Shown in pieces: positions 36,277 through 46,259 of a DNA stretch of 64,000 bases. The position numbers and the translations under genes were made by a program. The stretch covers positions 1 through 64,000 of the forward strand of contig MU400718.1 in NCBI GenBank assembly GCA_022578965.1, given 5' to 3'. Position 1 is the stretch's first letter; every line of letters starts with the position of its first letter. The stretch comes from Xylaria sp. FL1777. Taxonomy: Eukaryota; Ascomycota; Sordariomycetes; Xylariales; Xylariaceae. Below the pieces are notes generated by a model, which saw nothing but the letters and a program-made list of their open reading frames with translations, ran no database searches and had not been told where the DNA came from.

Positions 36277-38271
36277 ATGCCGCGCAAACTTGCAATTCCC
36301 TTCACTGGCTCCAGCACCATGCCCCAGTCGGAACGCATCGCCGAGAGACGACCCTCTCAATCCAAGGGCAACCGTCTCAGCCAATTTTTCTCGTCGCCCA
36401 AGCCCAAGGACCAGCCGTCTACCCAGCAAACCCTCATTTCTTTGCAGAATAATCCGGTGTCTATTACTACCTCAAACATCGCTTTGCCGAGTATCTTGCT
36501 CTCATCAGCCGCCGTTGGTGAGCTCAATAGCGACGAATCCACAAGCATCTTCCAGCCCACCGATTCGAATGAGCTCTCCCTCCAGCGTCGCCGTGATGCT
36601 CAATTTGGTCCCCAGCTCGACCCCAATCACCGCTATGTGAGCATGCATCATGGGGAGCCCTTGGCCGCACCCGTCATTGATGAGCCGCCCTATTACTATG
36701 TCCTCACAACCTATATCAGCTACCTTTTACTACTTGCTCTCGGTCACGTGAGAGACTTTTTTGGCAAGCGCTTCAGCAAGAAGCCACTGTACAGGACTTT
36801 GCGGGCCTCTAATGGCTACGCGCCTTTAAACGATGACTTTGATAGCTTCTATACAAGACGCTTGAAGCTCCGCATCGATGACGCCTTCGCAAGGACAACG
36901 ACGGGAGTGCCTGGTCGCTATATCAACCTTCTCGACCGCGTTTCGGACAATTTTAATGAATCGTACAAGTACCTGGGCACCACCACCGAGACATTGAACA
37001 TGAGCTCTTATAACTATTTGGGTTTCGCCCAATCTGAAGGTCCCTGCGCAAATGCCGTTGAGGATTGTGTACAGAAGTATGGCCTAAGTCTTTGTAGCTC
37101 TCGTGCGGATGCTGGTACCTCTGAATTTATGTACGAAGTAGAAAAGGCCGTGGCTGACTTCGTGGGCAAACCCGACGCCATGGTATTTTCGATGGGGTTT
37201 GTCACAAATGCAAGCACATTCCCTGCTCTCGTCTCGAAAGGGTGCCTGATTATCTCCGACGAGCTTAACCACGCCTCCATTCGCCTCGGTGCGCGTCTAT
37301 CGGGTGCTGTTATTCGCTCTTTCAAGCATAATGATATGACCGATCTTGAGAAGAAACTAAGAGAAGCTATCGCCCAAGGACAACCTCGTACACATCGCCC
37401 ATGGAAAAAAATCTTGGTTGCCGTCGAAGGCCTGTATTCCATGGAGGGTACTATGGTTGATCTGCCGGGCGTTTTAAACCTGAAGGATACCTACAAGTTT
37501 CATCTGTATGTTGATGAAGCACACAGTATCGGTGCCCTAGGGCCTCGTGGCCGTGGTGTTTGTGACTACTTCGGAATTGACCCTAGCCGAGTGGATATTC
37601 TTATGGGCACTTTGACAAAGTCCTTTGGCGCCAATGGGGGTTATATCGCTGCTGACAAAGAGATCATTGATAAGCTGAGGAGCTGTAACGCTGCAACGAT
37701 GCTCGGGGAGTCTCCCACACCTGCTGTCCTCATGCAGATTTATGCGTCGCTGAAGATTATCACCGGTGACTTGGTCCCCGGAGAAGGTGAAGAACGACTC
37801 CAGCGCATAGCTTTCAATTCACGCTACCTCCGTCTCGGCCTGAAGCGATTAGGTATGATTGTGTATGGCCATGACGATTCACCCATTATTCCTATCGCTC
37901 TGTATAACCCCGCCAAGATACCTGCCTTTAGCCACGAGATGCTGAAGCGCAAGATTTCGGTTGTGGTAGTAGGCTACCCGGCAACACCCCTTATAAGTTC
38001 ACGTGCTCGATTTTGTGTTTCTGCTGCGCATAACAAGGATGACCTCGACCGACTTCTTGCTGCCTGCGATGAGGTGGCGAGTATTTTGCAGCTCAAGTTT
38101 TCGACGGGCATTGCAGGTGGACTGAAACCACTTCCTGAAGGTGTGACCGCGGAAACCGAAGTGGCATGGCGGAAAGCGAAGGGCGTCGAAGGCGTCGTCG
38201 AGCCGCCACGTTGGTCGCTCGAGGAGGTCATTGCCCGAGGTGCCACAGATGCGAAATTGACCCTCCGATAA
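36277..38271 (+). CDS. LCB2: Serine palmitoyltransferase subunit 2
   Basis: One uninterrupted frame; the ATG at 36277 gives 664 residues, and a later ATG at 36319 is an alternative start. This pyridoxal-phosphate enzyme, with LCB1, condenses serine with palmitoyl-CoA at the ER, the first step of sphingolipid synthesis. An N-terminal hydrophobic segment (YYYVLTTYISYLLLLALG, about 143-160) fits its membrane anchor. Diagnostic motifs: SSYNYLGF, GTSEFMYEVEKAVADF, DELNHASIRLGARLSG, YVDEAHSIGALGPRGRG and GTLTKSFGANGGY, with the cofactor-binding lysine at about residue 448. The ~90-residue Ser/Pro-rich N-terminal extension is common in filamentous fungi. Strong assignment. Confidence 0.95.
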   Translation: MPRKLAIPFTGSSTMPQSERIAERRPSQSKGNRLSQFFSSPKPKDQPSTQQTLISLQNNPVSITTSNIALPSILLSSAAVGELNSDESTSIFQPTDSNELSLQRRRDAQFGPQLDPNHRYVSMHHGEPLAAPVIDEPPYYYVLTTYISYLLLLALGHVRDFFGKRFSKKPLYRTLRASNGYAPLNDDFDSFYTRRLKLRIDDAFARTTTGVPGRYINLLDRVSDNFNESYKYLGTTTETLNMSSYNYLGFAQSEGPCANAVEDCVQKYGLSLCSSRADAGTSEFMYEVEKAVADFVGKPDAMVFSMGFVTNASTFPALVSKGCLIISDELNHASIRLGARLSGAVIRSFKHNDMTDLEKKLREAIAQGQPRTHRPWKKILVAVEGLYSMEGTMVDLPGVLNLKDTYKFHLYVDEAHSIGALGPRGRGVCDYFGIDPSRVDILMGTLTKSFGANGGYIAADKEIIDKLRSCNAATMLGESPTPAVLMQIYASLKIITGDLVPGEGEERLQRIAFNSRYLRLGLKRLGMIVYGHDDSPIIPIALYNPAKIPAFSHEMLKRKISVVVVGYPATPLISSRARFCVSAAHNKDDLDRLLAACDEVASILQLKFSTGIAGGLKPLPEGVTAETEVAWRKAKGVEGVVEPPRWSLEEVIARGATDAKLTLR

Positions 38272-40263
38272 CGGTCGATGTTCGCCTCGGCAAAACTTGA
38301 ATTCACATGCATTCATGGCGTTTGAAGACGGGTTGGGACAGAACCATGATCAAACACGGCGCTCTGGAGTTGTACGAAACTAAAGAGGACGTGTGAGAAT
38401 AGGTTTCCTGATTTACCAGAGGAGTTTGGGGGTTCCCCCTGGTGTCATTCGTTTGATAGAAACAACATGTTCACTTCTTGGCCTGGCCTCCCCGCTACCC
38501 GATAGCATGGGCGAAGCTGAAGGACTAGCTTTTGTGTGCCAATGGCATAGAGAGTCAGGCGTGCCCCTCGTGTGTACCACTTATGTTTCCGAGCTAGTAG
38601 CCTCGGCTCTGGTTTTCTTCTCAGTGTCACCAGCGTCAACATTCGACACGCAAGGGAGAAGCCTCATTCGGGGTTCCTGGATAAGCTCTCACTCTATGCT
38701 GATGATTGTAGGTAGATTCTCAAGACAGCAATTCTGTTATGGCAATGATCTGACCGCTTCCTTTCGTGACAACCTGGTTGGGCCATGGGGGGAAAACAAG
38801 TATTATGCTTCTACTGGTGATGTCCCTTAATGTATCTCTTCAGCAGATAACCACTGGTCTACATTTGGGCCGTGGGCAGCAGGGAATGTGAAACTAGTTG
38901 GAACCCCTTCGTCACGGCTTTGTCGTTAGTAGATTGCGTAGCCTTTATTTGGTACATCTAAGCCTGCATCTGGGTACATGAATGCTGCCAAGTGATAATC
39001 GAATGATGGACACCATTACGTTATGGAAGTTGAGAGTTCGATGGAATCAAGTGTATTGTTATTAAAACCATACGCTGTATTTGTGTATGGCCAAGTAATA
39101 ACGGAGCATTCACTGAAACTAAGTACCTACCTAAGTAGTGATACAAAAGGCGGCTCGCTACGATCTGCCACAACATCGCCTATTTTACAGCGTACGCTCC
39201 TACAGTAGGTCCCTACCTAAGTACATGTATGTGCGTGGAGCGAGGTATGTAGGTACCTAGTGTACACTACTGCTACTGCTCTGTATGCCAGGTGTAATAG
39301 CCGCTGTTGAACGTTGGCGCGGGGGAAGGGGTTTTAATTGTACACTAGGTACCCACCCACCTAAGTAAGGTACCTACACACTACATGTAGCAGTCACTAC
39401 CTACCTAGCATACTGCGTAGGTACATATACATGTACCGATACTAACTAGTAGGGGGCCGGATATCCTGACAGAAGCGTACCGATACATGCAGCTGTCAGG
39501 GGGTGGGTGCCTACTCCGATAGCCAGGGCTCCAACGGGGCGCGACAACAGAGACCCGCCATACCGTAATAGGCTTGGTTGGGCTTGGCTGGCTGGCTGCG
39601 GGCTGGCCCTTGATAGACGGGTGGATGAGTGGGTGGAATGGATGGGCTGCTCCGTCCTGGCTGGCTGTCTCTGCTGCACTCTTTGGAGTTCATCGTGTCG
39701 TCTTCAACGTCGAACACATCGCTACGCGCACCGGGCGGTCGAGCGTTGTTCTCATACTACTACACTCATCGGATTCATTGAATTGGGTTGTGTCGAACGA
39801 GATCCAAACGTCTGTGCTTGAGTCCCTTTCCCCCTTTTTAGCCCTACGTCAAGTCTGTACCTCGTTGCTCGTTGCTCATCGCTCGTTTCTCGTTTCTCGT
39901 TTCTCGTTTTCTGTATTTCTTCTTCAGCGTCCCCCTTCACTCTACCGTCACGTCCTTACGTCGCTGCATCCTCCCACCATCTGGAACCCCGCCTTGTCTG
40001 ATCTGGGGTAGCAACGCCGGGAGAGCCGAGAGAGAGAGAGAGAGACGGAGAAAGAGAGAGCGAGCGAGCGAGAAGAGGGATAAGAAAGAAGCAGGCGGAA
40101 AGATAGACAGAAAGAGACAGGAACGGCCCTAGAGACGAAGAGCAGTCGGACGAAAAGAGAGAAAAAGGGGGGGAGAAAAAGAAAATAAAAAAAGGAGAGG
40201 CATCGTGTGTGCGCGCGCGCCTGCGTGTATCAGCAGAGTCAGAGAGGTCGATCACCGGCGAAT
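38272..40263. other. 2 kb intergenic region
   Basis: 38272-38900 is probably the LCB2 3' region; a 145-codon open frame at 38393-38830 has no recognisable protein features. 39120-39440 carries many TACCTA/TAGGTA motifs. 39870-39910 has TTTCTCG-type short repeats, and 40020-40200 is a long GA-rich purine tract forming the likely 5' leader of the Ste50 gene. Confidence 0.55.
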
Positions 40264-41880
40264 ATGAACTTCGATTCAGGAACGGCATACGCCGAATCCG
40301 ACGCCGATGACGAGTACGAGCGCAGCCTGCATACGAGCTCTCCCGTCCTGGCCACGGATTCCGAGATCTCTCCAACCGATTCCGACGGCCGTTCTTCCAC
40401 CGAACACACCCCGACCACTTATGGCCATCGAAGCAGTGCCGATCGATTACCCGAGACCATCATCTCGGAGTGGACAGCCGAGGAGGGCGCCGATTTCATT
40501 GCCACCATCGGTCTCCAGCAATATTCAGATCGATTCATTGGTCCGTGTGATTCACTCCCACCCCCTCCTCTTGTTCTCCTCCCTCTCCTCCCTCGTCCAA
40601 TCTAACGTATGGGGCTGTGCGTCTATCTAGAGAACGAGATCGTTGGTGAAGCTCTTGTCGCCTTGCTCCACGATGATCTCAAGGCGATGGGTGTGGCTAG
40701 TGTGGGACATCGCTTGACCATCCTCAAGAGCGTGTACGACGTCAAGAAGGCGCAGGATATCCCCATCGAGAGCGATCACTACGTTCCTTTGTGTATGTGT
40801 CTCTTCATCTTTCAACGTCCCTGACCGTAGCCCCCGAGTTAACGAGCGCGTGACTATCGCAACATAGCTGCCGACGCCGAAGCCCAATATGCCACGGCCA
40901 CCCTGAAAGATATCAAGCAACTCGTCGAGCAGCTGCGATTACGGGACGAGAGGATAAGCCTTGTGGAGCGTGACCTACGTCAATTAACCGAGGATTTCCG
41001 CCGATTGCGCGAAGATATGCTACCCGCCCTGCGGCTGGCCAAGAATGCCCAGCAACCGCTGCCCAACGTAGCCGCCAACAGCCAAACATACCCTTACGAG
41101 ACGTCAACGATATCACCCCCAGCCCCGAATTCAGCTTCGGGCCAGTCATCTGGCGGCATCAAACGAACGTATTCTACTAAGAAGACTGTGCTCGGTACAA
41201 ATACCATGAGTAGCTCCCCTAGTCATCTGCAGACCACTCATGAGCGCCCCTCCGTGGAGCAAACGCTAGACCCAACGAACGCCGCCGAGCGAGCGGTGGC
41301 TTCGTCTTCCCATCTCGCCGCCGCGACAGCCATGAACGGCTCTGGTCAGGCCGCTTCGCCGAGCTACTCACCCAATATACCATCTCCAACGTCACCTCCC
41401 ACAGGTACTACGCTCGGGTCTCGCACGTACAATCAGCCTACACCATCGAGTCGCTCGACATTCCCCGAGAACGATCACGGCTACAGCACCAAGCAGCCCG
41501 TGGCCCCGCGCCGCATGCAGACGCCAGTTCCAGAGACGCCTGGATCGGGCTCGTCAGTGGAAATCTTCAAATCGTTCCGCGTGAGCATGGACGACCCATG
41601 CTACAAGGTCCTGCCGGCGGCGCTCAAGAAGTACCAGATCAACGCCCCGTGGGACCAGTACGCACTCTACATCGTGTACGGTGACCAAGAGCGGTGTCTC
41701 GGCCTCGAAGAGAAGCCCCTCATCCTATTCAAGCAGCTGGACAAGGAGGGAAGGAAGCCCATGTTTATGCTTCGGAAGACCAACACGGCACCAGCCGACG
41801 CCGAAACGCCAGGGAGCGCAGGCTTGGGTCCTGGGACAAGTAGAGGTATCAACTATGATCCACCTGGGGGCATCATATAG
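40264..41880 (+). CDS. STE50: Ste50 MAPK-pathway adaptor (SAM and RA domains)
   Basis: Three exons (40264-40540, 40631-40792, 40868-41880) give 483 residues. A SAM domain spans about 70-132 (WTAEEGADFIATIGLQQY..LKAMGVASVGHRLTILKSVY), a coiled coil follows (LVEQLRLRDERISLVERDLR), then a Ser/Pro-rich linker and a Ras-association domain near 377-455 (FKSFRVSMDDPCYKVLPAAL..LEEKPLILFKQLDKEGRKP). Ste50 binds the MAPKKK Ste11 through the SAM domain and small GTPases through the RA domain, feeding the pheromone/invasive-growth and osmostress cascades. Both introns restore the SAM sequence and frame. The GA-rich 5' leader and 3' region are unusual but lie outside the coding part. Strong assignment. 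Confidence 0.92.
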
Positions 41881-41990
41881 AATCTATACTCTACAGGCAG
41901 GACAAAGAAAGAGAGTTATAAAGAAGAAAAGAAGAAGAAAATGTTGGAGAGAGCCGGGAAGAGCTAAAGAACTGAGGAGCTAAGGAGCTA

Positions 41991-42046
41991 GGGAGAGGGA
42001 GAGGGAGAGGGAGAAGGAGAAGGAGAAGGAGAAGGAGAAAGAAGAG
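41991..42046. repeat. GGGAGA/GGAGAA hexanucleotide repeat
   Basis: Roughly nine hexamer units, changing from GGGAGA to GGAGAA, lie about 110 bp past the Ste50 stop codon, probably in its 3' UTR. Confidence 0.85.
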
Positions 42047-42794
42047 GCATAGCAGAGGGCATGACACACCCATCTCTTTCTCTCTCACCATCCATTCCCC
42101 CCTCTCTTGTGGCTATGTTTTTAAGTCCTGGCTGCTTGGACGGGTTTTATGGTGGAGGGGAGGAAGGACATGTCTGGGACGGCGTTGTGACGATTGCATA
42201 GCGTGCGAGCAGAGCTGTTACCTGATGTTGTCACGCATATTGTTATTATTGTTGGTCTTATTCTCCTACATAATTACCTAGGTATTTATCTATCTCATTT
42301 TGTCTTTCTGGATTGACCAGGCATGGGGTAGAAACCTAGGGCCAGATCTGGCGGCACATGTTTTGCTCATACACTAGAGGAATAAGAACAGGAATCCAAC
42401 AGACCTAATCACTTCTATCTGATTTGGTGTGTTAGAGGCTGTTGTCTGCGTAGCACTGGTGCGAACTACAAACTGTGTCTATGAACATCTACCTTGCCTG
42501 GATTATGTCTGTTATGTACAGATTATGGGTGAGGCATTAGAATCTCTAATAGAGGGGGACCGCTAAGTCCCTATAATCAAGAATACCATTTAATCACTTC
42601 CTCACTCACTCATTCACTCATCTCATTCATGTATTTATTGTTTATTGCACCTGCATTATGCTGTACCTGCCTATCTACCTACCTCCCTGAGGCAGCACAA
42701 ACGCGCCGGGTTTATTAAGTATTAAGTATCAGTGGGTAGTGAATGGTGAATGGCGAACGGCGACTGGTGTGCGGATGTTTGTGGCTCTCCTTCT

Positions 42795-42797
<3 letters not shown>

Positions 42798-42844
<47 letters not shown>
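42798..42844. repeat. CT dinucleotide microsatellite
   Basis: About 23 uninterrupted CT units lie 220 bp upstream of the first possible TAF14 start codon. It may act as a polypyrimidine promoter element and should be length-variable. Confidence 0.9.
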
Positions 42845-42846
<2 letters not shown>

Positions 42847-43066
42847 CCTCTCCTTTCTCGTCATCTTGGCTGTACATCCACCATTGATTTTAACTATACC
42901 ATCAACTCACATATACTCCAGACGTCCAGCCTTCTGATCTCTTGCCTACCTGCATTGCATGTGAGCACTTAGTTGTAGTAAGTACTAGGTAGGTGGTCAG
43001 CAACTTGAAGGTTTACAAAATCAAGCACAACCACTTACCTTAGTACCTAGGTATCTACAATAGACT

Positions 43067-44491
43067 ATGGATATGGCTCCACCGCGCAAGCCACCAATCA
43101 AGTTCAAGATTGTGTGGAGATCATCTCAACAAGCCTCGCAGGATGTGGCTCAGCACGCGTCTCAGGCGGAACAGGATGTGAATGGTCTCGAGGACGCTAG
43201 CGTCGCCTCAATCGGCACCGCGCATCATCATTCCAAGCAAAACCACGAAGACAACGACAACAACAACGACCACGACCACCAACAACACGACGACCAACAC
43301 GACTACCAGGACGACTACCAGGACCTTGTGTCTGAGTCCACCGAACAGCCTACCGACGAACACCCTCCAGTAACCAATCCTATCGTACGTCGTCGTGCTC
43401 GCTCACGAAACTGTTCCACGATGCAGATCGAGGTAGGTTGTTGTTCATGCATAGATGTCGTGGGTTGTTGGAGTGTGCTAACCGCGTGGCCGCGCAGCGC
43501 AAGGTTCGGCTCATTACCGAGCAGAAGAACATGTATGTCACCAAACCTCCCCCCCCCCAACTCACCCAGACCACCCGTGCCTCGCCTACAAGTCGCGATG
43601 CTGACATTACGCGCGCCATCCTCGCAGCCCCAAGGAGTCTCCTATGCCCGAATTTCCCATGAAGCAGTGGAACGTCAAGTTGTACATCCTCGATCAAGAT
43701 GGGAACAAACACCCCGCGAGCTGCTTCAACAAGGTCATCTATAATCTTCACCCCTCCTTCGAGAACCCCCAACAGAGTGAGTCGGCCCATCATATCACTA
43801 CCATCACCGCCAATACTTCTGCCAAATCTAGTGATGCTAACCATGTTGCCTGCCGCTAGCTTTCTATGAACCCCCTTTTACCTGCACCAACGAGGGTTGG
43901 GGTGAATTTGAGATGTCGATCGACATGTACACCACCGAGAAAGCTAAGATCACCATCTTCCACGACCTCAACTTCCAGTCGCCCGAGTATAAGAATGATC
44001 AGACCGTAACCTTCAAGAACCCATCGCAGGCCCTGATCCAGGCCCTACGCGAGACGGGTCCGGTCGGGAACGATGACGACGCCAAGGCAAACAAGGCCCG
44101 CAAGGCTGCCGATAGCAAGAAGCGCAAGTTTGCTTTCGACTACGAGAAGATTGGCGATGCCCTAACCAAGCTGGGCGAGGATGACTTGTTGCACGTTATC
44201 CAGATGATCCACGATCATAAAAGCGACGATACCGTCACAAATAATGACATCGAACGTGGAGAGTTCTCCGTTGACCTTTTCACTATGCCTGAACCGCTAA
44301 CTAAGATGATCTGGGACTTTCTCGTAAGTTTTGCGCTTCTTGATTCCTCTCTCTCTCTCTCTTCCTCCTTTCCTATTCTCTCCTCTCTTGCTAGTCTTGA
44401 CTTTGGTCACGCCTTGTACCTACCTATATGAAGGGTCTTTGACACGCTAATCATGTTCTTGCAGTTGGAACAGAAGATGGTGACACCATAG
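43067..44491 (+). CDS. YEATS-domain protein, TAF14 type
   Basis: Exons 43067-43432, 43498-43532, 43628-43776, 43860-44323 and 44465-44491 give 346 residues; if translation starts at the ATG at 43421 the product is 228 residues, nearer the usual length. The YEATS domain begins at RKVRLITEQKN and includes EFPMKQWNVKLYILDQDG, VIYNLHPSF, PPFTCTNEGWGEFEM and FHDLNF, the aromatic cage region that reads acetyl- or crotonyl-lysine. The C-terminus (LTKLGEDDLLHVIQMIHDHK and LEQKMVTP) fits the ET-like partner-binding domain. TAF14 is shared by TFIID, TFIIF, INO80, SWI/SNF and NuA3. The 118-codon N-terminal extension is His/Asn/Asp/Gln-rich; it may be coding or a 5' leader. Confidence 0.85.
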
Positions 44492-46134
44492 AAGGCCAGG
44501 GCAATCAAGGGCCGCTAGCTGTGACGTGAAGAACAAATGAGCGGAATGATGGGCTTTTCTTCCCCCTTTCCTTTTTGTTTTTAATTTTTTTCTCTGGGGA
44601 CAGCATTGCATTGGCGTTTTACGTGAGGCGGTTACAGGGGCCGAGTACGGGCATCATCGGCAGGAGGCTCTGGTTACTTTTGGCGCACGGTTTGCGTTTT
44701 CCCACGCCCGACCCAACACGGTAGATACCCCTGTAGGTGGTGAGCGTCAGCAACGATTAGGACTGGAATGCAGGAATGCATTGACTTATTCTCCGGTTAG
44801 GACTGTCCACAGGGTCACGGTTGCGCATACTCTCTATCTTATTCTCCCTCCTTTTTTGTCTTTCCCCCTCCTCCTCTAGAGTCCTATGTAAATTCAGAAT
44901 GGGCTCGATTTCGTGGGATCACGGTGCCAAGGACTCAAATCCCTCTCCCAAAACAGGATATCTTCCTCGCCCTCCGGATTGTTATAAGAATAGGGTGACT
45001 CAGGAGCCCCTGCTGCTTACCGAGCCTTATTGGCATTACTCTTCTCTGCAATACTAGAAGAGAAGATTATAGACGATGAAAAAACACCTGTTTTCGTCGA
45101 CAATGTAGTGTATACATGTTTTCCAGCCGTTCTCTTAGTATATGATAACTTTGTTAGACGGGATACAGGTTATAGAAGCCCCCCGCCTAGGTGGATCTCT
45201 GTGTAGTAGGAACACTAAGTAGAAGGTAGGTAAGTATACTTTAGCGTCTGAACAATAAGTGCTTAACAGATTGTCAATATGCCTTATGCACCTTCACGTA
45301 TGTATGTGTGCATCTGCCATGTAACCAGGAAAGGTTCAATGTCTTATCTAACAATTATCGGTTATTTTGTCTTAAATACATGTATGTATCTACGATACTA
45401 CGTACAAGGGATGGAGGGGAGCAAAGGGAAAAAAGGAACAAAAAAAAACTTACGTGTCAGGTAGTACAATAGAATGAATACCTTCGCCACAACAGGTGCT
45501 GCGGCTGGACGGTGAATGGCGGTAGACTATTGAATCGGTGCTTAGGAAGACCAATTCATTTCTAGCAATTCGATGTCAACAACATCCCTATCCAGGTTGA
45601 AACGCTTCACCAATTACCAATTTGACGCCAAGGAGGCACCTATCCTAGTATACATATACTTACATATAAGTACCTACCAGGTAGGTAGGTAGGTTTCCCC
45701 GCGATATAACAGCTACTACCTAGTATACTTAGGTAAGTACCGGTAGATGGATCTTGCCCCGCGCCTAAACTAGCTCGTACGCTCTATCTTACCTACTTAC
45801 GTAGTACTTACCTACGTGGGCAGATTACCTAACCAGTACCTAAGAAGGTACCTACCTAGGTATGTAGGTAGTGTTCCAGTCGGCCAAGATAGTGTAAGCC
45901 AGCCCGGTTTGCTGTGACCACCGGATATAAACCTGGACTGTTGCTCCATACACTACCTATCCTCCACCCTCCACCCTCCACCCCTCGATTCTCGTAAGCC
46001 CTCAAAACCCGCCTTAAACCGAGAGATGCGTCGCAGCCCGCGTGTGCGCCGCCAGTCAGTCGTACCAGCGGCACACTAGAGCGAGAGCCAGCCAGCCGAG
46101 ATCCAACGCAGTCGTGGACGAGACGGGACGGACC
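44492..46134. other. Intergenic, promoter of Zn2Cys6 gene
   Basis: 44492-45060 is the TAF14 3' flank. 45650-45880 is among the densest TACCTA/TAGGTA stretches of the window. 45955-45990 has CCTCCAC short repeats, and the leader before 46135 is GC-rich. No other gene was found. Confidence 0.55.
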
Positions 46135-46228
46135 ATGTCGCAGCAGGTTTCCTTCCCTTCTTCCGCCCCGTCGTCGTCGTCGTCCCAGCATCATCACCGT
46201 CACCATCATCACCATCATCATACGACGG

Positions 46229-46259
<31 letters not shown>

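Larger units (their letters stand above)
41881..43066. other. Intergenic between Ste50 and TAF14 genes
   Basis: Contains the GA-rich 3' region of the Ste50 gene, CACTCA-type short repeats near 42600-42630 and the CT microsatellite at 42798-42844. No coding exon or RNA gene was seen. Confidence 0.55.

Noticed and set aside
38393..38830. A 145-codon gene after LCB2
   Set aside because: No start context, domain or homology-like pattern; it overlaps the likely LCB2 3' UTR.
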